A DNA stretch of 64,000 bases from Chamaecyparis obtusa. Its lineage: Eukaryota; Streptophyta; Pinopsida; Cupressales; Cupressaceae. Numbering within the stretch: position 1 is the stretch's first letter; each line of letters begins with the position of its first letter. The stretch covers positions 687,501-751,500 of the forward strand of contig BSBK01007724.1 in NCBI GenBank assembly GCA_027943335.1, in the 5' to 3' direction. The notes under the pieces were generated by a model, which was given only the letters and a program-made list of their open reading frames with translations, had not been told where the DNA came from and searched no databases. This document shows positions 46,441 to 58,700 of the stretch, piece after piece. The position numbers and the translations under genes are program-made.

Positions 46441-46949
46441 GGGTTCTAGATGAATGGTGTGCTAGGCTAAGTGAGGATCAAATCCTTTTAGATCATAGTA
46501 TTCCCACAAAAAAACATCACTAAATTCTTGACATAATGATACAAGAGCTTGGTTTTCTGGTTGAGTGCATACCTTTCCTACCTTGAGGGATTTGTCTTTG
46601 AGAATCTCCACAAATTGGTAGTGTTCTTCTTTGACTGTTATACTAGTCTTGTCTCCTTTGAGCTAATCATCAAAGTTAAAAATGGACTAAAGGGTGACCA
46701 GTCCATTAGGTAGCTTGTTACTTTTCAACTGTAGCATCTAGTCATTATACTGGTGAGCATGTTCTAGTTAACCTTAAAGAATTCAACTTCTTCTATCAAA
46801 AAGTGAAAAATCTATTCATCATTTTCAAAAACTTGCCAGCTCACCTTTACATGCTATGAGTTAGGAGTTGTGGTTTCATTTGGGATATCATATTCTAGTC
46901 CCATGCCAGCCAGCTTGTCTGCATGTTTGGTCTAATTCCTTGGCACAAC
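46441..46949 (-). pseudogene. M-A spacer between second RNase H and RT
   Basis: Decayed reading with SLKVGKVCTQPENQ and the RT-preceding HLAxHTIxLEPHAKLVR-like stretch. Several stops. No enzyme motif is seen. Confidence 0.5.
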
Positions 46950-47264
46950 ATCCAGATTAAAAGCACATAAATCTTCTACTAAATCCCAAACTCTTTGTTT
47001 ATACATCTTAAGTGTATCATTTTTTGTGAGGTTAGTGCCATGAATTTGATTGACCACTAACTTACTATCACCTATAACTTTTAAGCATTTGATTGTTCTA
47101 TGTCTAGCCCATTCTAAGCCATGAAATAAAGCTTCATACTCTATTGTGTTGTTAGTATAGCTAAAGGAAAAATGAACTGTAGAGTAATACCTTTTCCTTT
47201 CAAGAGAAATTAGGACATCTCCTCTTCCTGAACCAACTTTTCTTCTGGCACCATCAAAAAGAAA
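46950..47264 (-). pseudogene. M-A second RNase H, placed before RT
   Basis: On the M strand FLFDGARRKVGSGRG is followed by VLISLERKRYYSTVHFSFSY, TNNTIEYEALFHGLEWA, VIGDSKLVVNQIHG and ENDE-type spacer sequence. This is the archaeal-type RNase H arrangement (DGA, EYEAL, GDS). It stands between protease and RT, unlike in T where it follows the normal RNase H. One base is lost near GRG/D. Confidence 0.82.
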
Positions 47265-48090
47265 CTACCACAAATCATCACTCTGATTTCCAGAATGCTT
47301 ATCTTCCTTCTTCATCAAATCTAGAATCACAACACCTTCTTCATGAATGATATACTTTCCAATACCATAAATCTCCATGTTTTTAGAAGGGTTATCCTCC
47401 TCCAAATCTCTTTCAGCCCACTCATCTAGGACAATATCAAGAATCTTTCCAATAGTGGTTTCAGGCTCAAAATCACTTGCGTCTTGTTCATGAAACATCA
47501 AATTGGCATTTATAGGGCTTGGGGTATAAGGTTCAGCATGGATTTTTGCAAAAGCCTCAGACTTGATTCTAACTCTAGTCCCATACCTAGTTCTGAATTA
47601 TAGATGAGACCAATCAACTAAGAGGTATCCCCCTAACCTAGTAGTGAACACTCTGCTTAGACAAATAGCAAAAGGAGGAGGAAAATCTATGACATAGACA
47701 TCCTGGGGAATGGAAAAATTGGGACATTCTTGCAGAGTGAGGCTCATGTCTTTAATGATTCCCAAGGTACTAATTGATGAACCATCCAATTGAACAACAG
47801 GCCTATCTATTGGCTCATAAGACAATCCTAGGAGATCTGCTAACTATTTACAAATCATAGAACTACTTGCTCTTGAGTCTATCATACAATTATGAACCAA
47901 GAAATCTCCAAAAATAAGAGTTACATAGAAAGGAGGAGGTTTAACTTGTGGGGAAATAATGGGCTGCAAGCTGGCTTCTTCATTTTTCTGCTCCTTTTGA
48001 GGTGTTTCAGCCACTAGGACTCTAGATTGTTCTAAAACAACTTCTTGATTTGATGAAATCTTAGCCAACTCCCTAAGTATAAGCTCCTTT
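47265..48090 (-). pseudogene. M-A protease region remnant
   Basis: PPPFYVTLIFGDFLVHNCMI leads to DSRASSSMICK; the active-site loop reads DSR where M-B has DSG. The domain continues LADLLGLSYEPIDRPVVQLD and IPQDVYVIDFPPPFAICLSR, and ends GGYLLVDWSHL. An acidic stretch (DEWAERDLEEDNPSKN) then leads to the second RNase H. Confidence 0.8.
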
Positions 48091-49814
48091 TGTCAAGGGA
48101 TCGCCAGGGTGTCCAGTAAAGGTACATTGATAGAGGTCTTCTTCATCTTCTCCACAATATTAAAAGATCCCAAATTTACTTTAGATTGTCCTCTTGGTGC
48201 AGCAATCTCTATTTCTGTAGGCACCAACTGTGTGGCTACCTTGACTGGTTTGGGATTGGAGCTTGAACTGCTTTGGGTTGTGGATTCACAATAGGAGCTT
48301 GCTGACTGGTAGAGGCTGCTTGTTCAACCTCCAAAGCCTTATTCTTAGACCTTGTGTTGGATACAATTGGGATATAGTTTGGGTTATCATTTGGTGAAAA
48401 TTTCACCCCACAAAAGTCTTCTTTCTAAAAATTCACCATTGCCACCTTGGGAGTTTGCAACTCGTTTGGGGTAACAACTGGACCTTGCTAGATTTTCTAG
48501 CTCTTGAACCATGTGCTGCGGCATCATCACATTTCTTTGTACCATGAGAGCCTGAGAATAGCCATTAGAACACATCCCTTGGATATGTTGCTAATTGCAT
48601 GGGCAGCCCCATTGGTATTCTTGCGCCATATTATTCTGAGCTATAGGAACTGACTCTCTAAAAGCACTAGGAGTGTTAGGATTATAAGGTTGGCTGGCCT
48701 TTTGGCTATAATTTCTTGCTTGGCCTTGCTGGCCTTGTTGGTATTGGGGCCTATTCTATTGGTAATGATTTTGATAGGGTTGCTGATAAGCTTGTTGATA
48801 GGATTGTTGGTAAGGTTGAGACTGCTACTTTTTTAGACTGACCAACTCATTAGTAATAGTTTGCAAGGTTGTTTTGATCTCATTCAGCTCATGGGATTGA
48901 TTTACAACTGGGCTAGCAACTTGTTGAGGAGGAGTTGGGAGAGGTGGAATAGATGCCAAGGCTAGAATTGCTTCAAGGATAGGGTGAAGCTTGGGGAAAA
49001 TAGGCATTGGAGGCCTTGGGGCTATCTTTCCTGGTTGGATTACACTACTTTCAGCTGTTATGGCAAGATCATATGCTTCTGGTAAATTAGTCCCTCCCAT
49101 GGATTAGATCATAATAGAGATATCACTGTTAAGGGCTCTTAGATAGTATATAAAAGCATGCTAGCTTGAAGGTCTAACTATGGCTGGTATTTTATTCCAT
49201 ATCCTCTGAAATTTGAAGTTAAAATCCATCATGTATTCTTGGGGTGATCTTTTAATAGTAGTCAAATGCTCAACCAATGAGAGATGATATGATTTATCTT
49301 AAAATTGATTGGTCAAGGCTTGACCCAACCCATCCCAATAAGCTATAGAACCAACCACTAAGCCTCTAAACCATTGCAATGCTTTTCCTTTGAGGGAAGC
49401 TACCAACAACCTCACAACCACATTATCCTGGGTTATATTATGAATGGCACAAAGGGATGCTACATCTCTTATATGGTCAATAGTTGAGGTCTGATCCTCT
49501 CCTGTGAAAATAGGCAAGCTTTTAAGAGTTAATATGGATATGTCATTATGCTATTTTAAATTCAAGGGGCTGCCTTGATTAAAGGCTACAAAAGCATGTT
49601 GTCTAGCCATTGGAGGATTAAGGGGAGATTGAATTGCTGGTGTTGCTTGCACTGGCTGAATTTGGAGAGTATTTGTAGGGATGAAAGTAGTATTAGGAGT
49701 AGGATTTGCAGATTTTGATGCACTAGTTTGGGCTGCTTTAGAACTCTTTTTGATAGATGGCAGCTTCACATACACAAAAGGATTCTTACTCTTCTTGGTT
49801 GGGATCCCACTCAT
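48091..49814 (-). pseudogene. M-A gag remnant
   Basis: The start MSGIPTKKSKNPFVYVKLPS at 49814 is about 150 bp from the LTR. The gag core has LPIFTGEDQTSTIDHIRDVA, LLVASLKGKALQWFRGLVVG, TIKRSPQEYMMDFNFKFQRI and YYLRALNSDISIMI. A Gln/Tyr/Pro-rich tail (QPYQQSYQQ) precedes a Cys-rich patch WGCPCNQQHIQGMC near 48570-48610, perhaps a shortened zinc knuckle. Stops break it in at least five places. Confidence 0.85.
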
Positions 49815-49946
49815 AAGCTTATATACTGATCTACATAAAACACCATTAGAGTCACCAAGTATGATTTCAAAACACTATCACTACTCATACCACACAATAA
49901 CTTGCATAAATTTTTCTATAAATCTGACTCACTAAGTCTTGAAAGT

Positions 49947-49967
49947 CCCACTAGGCATGCCAAAAAC
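49947..49967 (-). other. M-A primer-binding-site-like motif
   Basis: On the M strand GTTTTTGGCATGCCTAGTGG follows the LTR end GACAACA. It is a diverged TTTTTGGC-type site like those of T and N. The M-B counterpart is at 60689-60709. Confidence 0.55.
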
Positions 49968-51031
49968 TGTTGTCACTAAGGATTGCACCCAATTTGCTAA
50001 GTGTTGAACCCAGAAATCCTATGAAACATGGGACTATTCTTAGGCTATGTGTAACCTATCTAAGAATAAACCTCCAGATTAAGGGTCGGCTTCCGTTTGG
50101 ATCACTTGAAAACCCGCTAATTTTAGGAGGAAAGGGAGAGAGTACATAAAAAAAAAACTACATTTGAATGAAACAAGGGTGATCCACAGAATTTGAAAAG
50201 AGATTTACAACTGAAATAAGTCTACTCCAAAAGCAAAATAAACTTAACTCACAACTCAATCCCACTTTCTTAAACTCTTACTGAAACAAGGTACTTGAAA
50301 TGCAGAAAAAGGAAGAAATCTTCATAATTCTGATATTCTTGATTGCACACAAGTCACACTACTGAATTTAAATGAATTCCTGAACACCAACTTGGATTCA
50401 ACATGAAAATTAAGGATATAAGGACATCATAGTAATCCTACATATGAATTCAAAAGCAAAGCTAGAATTGTATGGGAACAAGAAGGATCAATTTTATTGT
50501 TGAAAAGAAACTAAGTACAATTGTGTCTCCTAGAGCTACAACATTCCTATCAGAGAGAAAGAAAATGAAGAGCTAATCTTAGTCACTGAAAGTGAGAGGT
50601 ATAAAAACTAAAAACTAGGAATTTGCATTCAAACTCCACTACCTCCTAAGAATAGAAAATGGTCAATAATGGACCCATGAGGCTACATCATAATTTGAAT
50701 GCCAGATTCTTGAGTTTTTAGGGGGCGAGGAAAGTGGGGACCTAAAAATAGATAGTCAAGGAAGACCACCCTATCCACTAAGTCATGCCTATAAATGGTA
50801 TTCCAACAATGGTTTATAAAAAAAATCACTTGTTGATATCTTACAATAAAGAAGGAGCCATGACTTATGATTAAAAACCTATCCCACTATGACACAAAAA
50901 TGGATTTAATGAGAATCCTAAAATAGTTCTCAACCTGATATTTGAAAATGGAAAAACACATTTTAAGAGCATTTATAATTTTACAAATCTACCTATGCCT
51001 AAGAAATGGATTAAAATTCTAAGTCAAACAA

Positions 51032-51262
51032 ATGACTCTCAACCCAATTAAGAGGAAAGCACATTTGATGACCCATATCACTAATAAAATTCATCAATAC
51101 ATAGCATACAACTATAGGATTAAAATCCCACCTATTGATCACCAAAAACCCACCATGCCTAAGAAACATAGCAAAAGATGGTTAATGAATCTCGCCCCTA
51201 AAAAGGGGAGAAGGAAAAGAAAATTCAATAGCCATTTTATTCAAAAACCCCTTTGCTGCTGA
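51032..51262 (+). other. ORF antisense to M, in LTR copy 2
   Basis: Counterpart of the ORF at 7381 (76 codons, starting MTLNPIKRKA, with KKGRRKRKF near the end). Open in all three LTR copies. Function unknown; coding status not established. Confidence 0.25.
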
Positions 51263-53640
51263 CACTGTGGACTTTCTCATCTGACATATGGCAATTTGCT
51301 ATTTCCCTATTGGAAGTTTCTAAACTCAAATTTGGAAACAACAAACTTGGGTTTGTTGCATCATCAAGATGAGGTAGGCATTGATTTCCTCCATTACTCT
51401 ATATCTAGTTTCAATGGCATTGCTATTACTGTGTTTCACAATGCACCCGCATTCACTGCATTTTACTCTTCCTTTGAAAAGTTGAGGGCACAACATCTCT
51501 ATTATAACATTTCACTGGTTTATTTTCTTTTAAGAGAACTCTTATAGATTTTGAGGGTATGGTGCTTCTGTAGCCATATGTATTCAACTCCTCAATTTTT
51601 AGAAGACACCATGCTCATACATGACGGTTGTTTTTTTTCTATTGTATAATGCACATGAATAATGGCACTGGCTAAGTCACTCTATATTTGATATCACTGC
51701 TACTTGTGTATTCAGTGCCAGTGAGTGGTGGCCCTCAAAAATCTAGGGCATCATCACATTTATCACCTCCTAAATGTGCAGGTCTGCAGGCTAAGACATT
51801 GTGTTTGTTGATCTTGTGGTAATAGTATTGTTGTATTTTGATGCACTGGCATGCTTGAATCAACTACATCTTAAGGGTGCTGTGTGTATGCACTTACTTG
51901 CATGAGCTCAAGACCCCCATGTTACCCTAATGACACCACTAAAAAACTAGGGCATGGGTTTTACATTTTAATCTTCTACATCCTCAAGGCACTGCATATG
52001 CATTTGATTCATTTCCTGTTGTATTTTGAACTTTCATGGGGCCCATGATTTGGGATTTCCTTTTGGTACATTGACATGTGCTGTATATACTCATTGTATT
52101 TGGAATAGAAATCACTGTATGAAGGGAATGTGATCCACTATCCTACTAAAATTCTGTGAGTTTCCATGCATTTGAGAATGCTATTTGCTGGCATGAAACC
52201 CATCTTATTCACTATTATTTCCAAGGGGTATTGTGATGCCCATTGTCTTGTTGTTCATGCATAGGCCCGTGAACTCGTCGCTTCACTATTGTGTTGATGT
52301 TACTACTAGTGCTAGCCCGTGAGCTTGTGGTATCAGGGATTAATGCTTATTCACTAGTTTTGAAATGAATAGCACCGGTCTCTATGTTGTTTCCACACTT
52401 GTTGTTTTACTGGGCCATATCTTTTGAATTTGGTGTTGCTAATCTTGTTCATTTTTTGTACCATTGATCTAATGTGATGTGATTAACGTTTGTGCTTATA
52501 CACTTGTGCCCTGTTTATGTGGCTTGCAAACCTTAGACATATGCGACAATCTTGAATAAATGATAACCCATGGTTGGGGTATTAACACACTGCCCGCGGG
52601 TCAGTAGCCATCTACTATGTCATGTTACTTATTGCTTTGATGGCACCATGATCATCATTCTCCAATGTTTACTATTTTATAGTTAATGGGGCACCGTGAT
52701 CCACTTTGCCTTGATAAACCATAAGCTACTTCTCATATTATTGCTATACCCTACCATTCAAGCTTAAGGCCAAACCGAATGTGTGACTTTTGATTAGCAA
52801 TGGATCTATCTACCTAGCATAGATGCTACATGAAATATCAATGTTGATTTTATGCTGATGTACTGGCATTATATACTTGATTTTTTACATGGTACCATCA
52901 TTAGTTACTATGCTATGCTATATCTTATTGCTCCTCTATTTGATGGCACCAAGTAAACAATATTTCAATCCATATTTTGTGCATGCTATTTCAGTGATGT
53001 GTGACCCATTTGATGACACATTGTCTAATTAGAATCATGCCCTACTATTTATGTATGGATATTCATTACCTTACTGCTCTGCCACTGCAAACTATGTACC
53101 TCTATGCTTGCCATGCACCATCCTAACACCACTTTTTGAGAATCTTGGTGCCCTGATTCATTGTACAGTATTAAAAACATGAAATCTTTCTACTGACTTA
53201 GGTGCTTATGTGCTCTGAATGATCAAGCCCATGGGCTAAATAAGTTATTGTATTTGATTTCTTACTTGGTGTCCTATTTGGTTTATCATATCATGCTACA
53301 ATATACAAAATCTCTATTTTGCACTTTGATGCCAATATTTGATTGATCATGTCATGCTACAATACACATATTTGGTATGCCCATGCCATAATATCAATTC
53401 ATTGAATGCATCCTTAGAGCATATTATGTTGTGGTGTGCCCCTTTCTGTGACACGTAGGACTGTACTCTTATTCCTCTACTATTTGCACCTCATGCTTTT
53501 CTTTACTTCCAAGATTTTGCTTTTCATGACTGTCATTGATGCTGCATCATCTGGATGTTGCTTTGTTCTTGCAATGGGTGCTCTTGGCCCTTGATGTGAT
53601 CATTGATAGAAAACTTGAAGTTTTTCTATCATGATCCACA

Positions 53641-53892
53641 TCAAGGGCCTAGGTCATTCATGGGATTTTTTGGATCAACCTCCCCTATATCTGCACATGA
53701 AACAAATATGTTAGTGAAAACATGGTGCCTCTTTGTTTTTGGAGCCTTGATACACATGCTCTGAGCACATCCTTTGTCAGAGGTGCATGGTTGAGTGTAT
53801 ATATGCATTTTATAGATATTGTGATACCAGTCATTGCATAGATCCATTGGATCTAACCCATATCCCTTCTTCTCTTCTTGTAGGTTTTGCAT
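53641..53892 (-). other. Sense ORF in M LTR copy 2
   Basis: 83 codons (starting MQNLQEEKKGYG), matching the ORF at 42989 in copy 1 from MDLCN onward. It has six Cys and several His. No family recognised. Confidence 0.3.
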
Positions 53893-54115
53893 CTTAGGAG
53901 CTCTCTAGACAGGACCGGATCCAGAAACCACTACCAGGCAATGTCTGGTACCCTAGTATTTAATAATTTTCTTTATGTATATGTATACTTATTCATTCAA
54001 TTCTGGTAATAGCTATGCTCATGACCTGTGTGAGCTCAGATAGACATTTCTCCTTTTAGTTCTTTCCCATTTGTATAGTATACATACATGCATGTGTAGC
54101 TTTAGATGCAGTTCA

Positions 54116-54544
54116 TTTCCTTTTACTTTCATGTACTCTTCAAAATGAAATGAACACAAACTTTAAATAAGATCACCTAATAACACAAAGTAGGGTATTG
54201 TAGCATCATCTAGTAATTAGGTTTCCAATCTAAGAATGACTAAAAATATGGCAACATTCTGGTGACCTCTTTGGAGTTCTTTCCTACTAAGCATCCCGAC
54301 CAACTGCCTTAAAGATCCATTGGGCATAGAGTCATATAAGCCTCAAAATGAAATTAGTTCTTTTGGAAAACCAATCCTTCTTGCTGTCAAAATTGCTAAC
54401 TGCTAGAGATAACTTCTCTGGCTTATTACTACTCACACCAAACTGAAAGCAACTAAAAATTTAAAACAAACTTGTGCCAGACACTTAGGGAACATAGAAT
54501 ACTGGAAACCTCTAACCTACTAGTGTATAGGAGTAGAAAAGACC
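54116..54544 (-). other. M-B 3' untranslated stretch and polypurine tract
   Basis: On the M strand the pol stop after IHLKACY is followed by about 410 bp without a gene and a purine-rich GAAAGTAAAAGGAA (54116-54130) at the LTR edge. Confidence 0.55.
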
Positions 54545-55720
54545 TTAGTAACAAGCTTTGAGGTGGATCCCATTCACTGGAATGGGTAGCTCCTCTCCAT
54601 GCATACTAGCCAGTTGAAAAGCATTATGGGCTTTGCATCCAATCACCATGAAAGGCCCACTCCATATGGCATCAAATTTAGTATGGCTCCCTGGTTTGTA
54701 ATTTTCTTCATCCCACCTGAGGACAAGGTCTCCCTCTTTGAAAACCCTGGGTGTGGCTTTCTTATCAAAGCTCTTTTTCATCTAAGCATGATGATCTTCT
54801 AGGTTCTCCAGTGCTAGTTTTCTTGTTTCTTCGAGCTCAACTAGTTCAAAAAGCCTCACTTGCATAGTAGCTTCTTCCATAAGATCAATTTCCTTGATTA
54901 AACTCAAAGTAGGCAACTCAGTAGACAAAGGAATCCTAGCTTCTTTTCCATATACAAGTGTATAGGGTGAGTTACCTATAGACCTCTTAGGTGTTATTTT
55001 GTCTACCCATAGGGCCAACTTTAACTTGCTGTGCCAATCTCTCTGGTTTCCTTCTATAGTCTTTTTGATGATTCTCAACAAGTTCTTGTTTGTTGATTCT
55101 GTGTGGCCATTACCCTAGGAGTAATAGTTAGAAGAGGTACTCAGGAAGATATTATGCTTGAGTGCCCATTCTGAGATTTTAGTTCATAGGAATGTCATAG
55201 CATTGTCTGAAATGATAGAATCTGGAGTACCAAATCTAGACACAATGTCTTGATAGAAGTTTAGGATAGAGGTTTCATTTGCTTCCTTCAATGCTACAAC
55301 CTTTGATCATTTGGTAAAATAGTCTGTAGCAGCAAGTATCCATTTGTGTCTAGCACTAGATGGGGGGTTGATAGGTCCAATAAAATCCAATCCCCATTTT
55401 GAGAAAGGCTTCTCTACCTTGATGGGATGTAGAGGGAGGGCTGCTAACTTTTGTTTTCCAATAACTAGAGCATAGTTCTTGCATCTCCTTACCCAATCAA
55501 ATGCATCTTTGCATAGGTTAGGCCAATAGTACCTAGCTCTCATCACATTCAGAGCAGTGATTCTAGTTGCAAAGTGTCCTCCAAAACCTCCATCATGAAA
55601 TTCCTCTAGTATTTTATCCACTTGGCAAGTTTCAACACATCTTAACAAGAAACCACTATGATCTCTTCTATACAAAACATCATCAATAATGATAAATGGA
55701 ATAGCTTAGACTCTAAAGTA
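54545..55720 (-). pseudogene. M-B integrase remnant
   Basis: Zinc part HDGGFGGHFATRIT and RRCKNYALV; the last Cys is Tyr. The core has KWGLDFIGPINPPSS and DYFTK. Unlike M-A it keeps the IISDNA segment with the second Asp, then a stop, and ESTNKNLLRI with the Glu. IGNSPYTLVYGKEARIPLST and FKEGDLVLRWDEENYKPG follow, ending NGIHLKACY at 54545. Stops and frame changes near 55085-55310 break the core. Confidence 0.88.
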
Positions 55721-56480
55721 CCTTCTTTTACTCCTTTCAATGCCTTGAGGGCACTAACCAATTGAGAGATAATGTTTCATCTCTATTGTCTAGCTTGTAC
55801 TCTGCTCTCCATGTTGGTTCATCCAAACAACTTCCTCCTTTTTCTAGTTAGGGTCTGCTCTTCCTTCATTGAGCTGCTCACACAGCCCCTTTCCTCTAAT
55901 CAACTTGGTTACTTTAATCTGAATGTCATACTCCATGACTTTGGTGACCCAACCAGCCCTCTTATGGCTCAGGTCTTTGTTCAGGAGGAAATATTTTATG
56001 CAAGGGTGGGCAACCATTAGGTGCACTTTTTTATTGGACAACAAGTGCCTAAACTTTTTTAAACTCCTCACAATTGCTAGGACATACTTTTCTACAGGAG
56101 TATAATTAAGTTCATAACCATCTAGACCCTGACTATAAAAAGCTACTAGTTGTTCTTGCTTCTCAACATTCTACTAAACTAACTTAGTAGAGATACTATT
56201 AGTGTCCCCAAAATCATATAGGATAAAATCTTTAGAAAAGTCAGGGTTTACCAGAGTAGGAGTGGAGGCAATTGCTTCCCTAACTTCTTCAAAACACCTT
56301 TTCCCTTCATTTGTCCAATGAAAGGTTGCATTATTCTTCAACATCTGGGTCATAGGCTTAAGTAGTGCTACAACATTTGGAATGAACCTTCTCAAGAAGT
56401 TGATTCTTCCAAGGAAACTCTACAGTCCTTTCTTGTGAGCTGGCAGAGGTAGTGCCATGATGGCCTTTATCCTTTTAGGA
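55721..56480 (-). pseudogene. M-B RT connection and RNase H remnant
   Basis: RRFIPNVVALLKPMTQMLKN is followed by CFEEVREAIASTPTLVNPDF and FILYDFGDTNSISTKLV; then a stop, the YELNYTP region and LKKFRHLLSNKKVHLMVAHP. Aspartate is kept at YDFG, unlike in M-A. Two reading breaks lie near 56170 and 56400. Confidence 0.8.
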
Positions 56481-57140
56481 TCAATGGTTGTCCTTTTCTT
56501 AGAAACAATGTGCCCTAGTAATCTACCTTCATGGATAGCAAAAATGCATTTCTTAGTATTTAATGAAACTCCAAACTCTTTGCATCTTTCAAAGATCTAT
56601 CTTAGATGGACCAGGTGATCATTAGTGTCTTTTGAAAAGATAATTATATCATCCAAATAAACTAGAACAAACTTGTTCATTAAACCAGAAAATGCCATCT
56701 CCATGGCTTTTTGAAATGTAGCACCAGTGTTAGATAGCCCAAAAGGCATCTTCCTATATGCCATGGTGCCCCATTTGGTGGTGAATGCTATTTTATATTG
56801 ATCTTCCTCTTTAACCAAGACCTAGTTATAACTAGAAAAGCCATCTAACAAAGAAAATTTGTCAGACCCTGAGACATATTGTAAAATTTGTTCCATGGAT
56901 GGAAATGGGTGATGATCTATGAGTGAGGCTCTGTTAAGGTCTCTAAAATCCACACACAACTGAATTTCACCATTCTTCTTCCTAATTGGTACTAGATTGG
57001 AAACCCAAGAGGTGTGTTTAATGGGAAAAATAAAATTGACCTCAATCATTTTCCTCAACTCTGTTTTCATCAAGACTTCTAGTTTAGGATTGATGGGCCT
57101 CTATTTCTACCTTACGAGTTTTGCATGGGGTTCTAGCTGA
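56481..57140 (-). pseudogene. M-B reverse transcriptase remnant
   Basis: KHTSWVSNLVPIRKKNGEIQ, CVDFRDLNRASLIDHHPFPS and LLDGFSSYN end in a stop at 56820. After it come WGTMAYRKMPFGLSNTGATF and VYLDDIIIFSKDTNDHLVHL. The YLDD box is intact. This is the better preserved RT of the two M copies. Confidence 0.9.
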
Positions 57141-57640
57141 ATGGTGTGCTGGGATAAGTGAGGATCAAATCCTTTTAGATTACAGTACTCCATTTGCAAA
57201 ACATCACTAAATTCTTGATATGATGAAAAAAAGGCTTGCTTGTCTGGCTGAGTGCATACCTTTCCTACCTTGAGGGATTTGTCTTTGAGAATCTCCACAG
57301 ACTAGTAGTGTTCTTCTTTGACTATTATACTAGTCTTGTCTCCTTTGAGATGATCATTAGAGTTAAAAATGGACTCAAGGGTGACCAATCCCTTAGGTAG
57401 CTTGTTACTTTTCAACTGGAGCATATGGTCATTATACTGGTGAGCATGTTTGTTCTAGTTAACCTTAGATTATTCAGCTTCTTCTATCAAAAAGTTAAAA
57501 ATCTATTCATCATTTTCAAAAACTTTCCATCTCACCTGCTTGTCTGGTATGGATGGTCTTACCAGAACCTTTACATGCTTCAAGTTAGTACTTGTGATCT
57601 CGTTTGGGATATCATACTCTCCTTCCATGGGAGCTAGATT
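57141..57640 (-). pseudogene. M-B spacer between second RNase H and RT
   Basis: Contains SLKVGKVCTQPDKQAFFSSY, EFSDVLQMEYCNLKGFDPHL and HTIQLEPHAKLVR, the usual lead-in to plant Ty3 RT. Upstream is a decayed acidic linker. Confidence 0.6.
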
Positions 57641-58020
57641 GTCTACCTATTTGTTATGATTCCTTGGGACAACAACTAGATTAAAAGCACATAAATCTTC
57701 TATTAAATCCCAAACTCTATGCTTATACATCTTAAGTGTATCATTTTTTGTGAGGTTAGTGCCATGAATTTGATTGACCACTAACTCACTATCACTTATA
57801 ACTTTTAAGCATTTGATTCTTATTTGTATAGCCCATTCTAAGCCATGAATCAAAGCTTCATACTCTGTTGTGTTGTTAGTACAGCTAAAGGAAAAATGAA
57901 CTGCAGAGTATTACCTTTTCTTTTTGGAAGAAATTAGGACAGCTCCTCCTCTTCAACCAACTTTTCTTTTAGCACCATCAAAAAAGAACTGCCACAAATC
58001 ATCACTCTGATTTCCAGAAT
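57641..58020 (-). pseudogene. M-B second RNase H, placed before RT
   Basis: On the M strand: FFFDGAKRKVG, a stop, RGGAVLISSKKKR, a stop, then HFSFSCTNNTTEYEALIHGL, KVISDSELVVNQIHGTNL and FNLVVVPRNHNK. The three acidic sites (DGA, EYEAL, SDSEL) are kept. Agreement with M-A shows that this position, upstream of RT, is a property of the family and not of one damaged copy. Confidence 0.85.
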
Positions 58021-58700
58021 GCTTATCTTCCTTCTTCGTCAAATCTAGAATCACAACACCTTCTTCATGAATGATATACATTCCAATACCAAAAATCTCC
58101 ATGTTTCTAAAAGGCTTATCCTCCAAATCTCTTTTAGCCCACTAATCTAGGACAATATCAAGAATCTTTCCAATAGTGGTTTCAGGTTGAGAATGACTTG
58201 GGTCTTGTTCATGAACCATCAAATTGGCATTTATAGGGCTTGGGGTATAAGGTTTAGCATGGCTTTTTGCAAAATCCTCAGACTTGATTCTAACTGTAGT
58301 CCTGTACCTAGTTCTGAAGTATAGATGAGACTAATCAGTTGAGAGGTATCCCCCTAACCTAGCTGTGAACTCTCTGCTTAGACAAATAGAAAAATGAGGA
58401 AGTAGATCTATGACATAAACATCCTGGGGAATGGAAAAATTAGGACATTAATGTAGAGTGAGGCTCAGGTCTTTAATGACTCCCAAGGTACTAATTGATG
58501 ACCCATCCAACTTAACAACATGCCTGTTTATTAGTTCATAAGACAATACTAGGAGATCTGCTAATTGTTTAGAAACCACACAACTAATTGCTCCTGAGTC
58601 TATCATACAATTATGAACCAAAAAGTCTCTAACAATAAGAGTTACATAGAGAGGAGGAGGTTTAACCTATGGGGAAACAATGGGCTGCAAGCTGGCTTCT
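58021..58700 (-). pseudogene. M-B protease region remnant
   Basis: MIDSGAISCVVS has the active-site DSG intact (near 58590-58605), followed by LADLLVLSYELINRHVVKLD and GSSISTLGVIKDLSL. The WSH-type end is near 58320. Broken by several stops. Confidence 0.75.

Larger units (their letters stand above)
49968..54115 (-). repeat. M LTR copy 2, complete (4148 bp)
   Basis: It lies between internal A and internal B and serves as 5' LTR of A and 3' LTR of B. It contains neither S nor T and so gives the empty sites of both. Besides two short ORFs conserved with other copies (51032-51262 +, 53641-53892 -) no gene is seen. Four kilobases is long for a plant Ty3 LTR. Confidence 0.88.
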
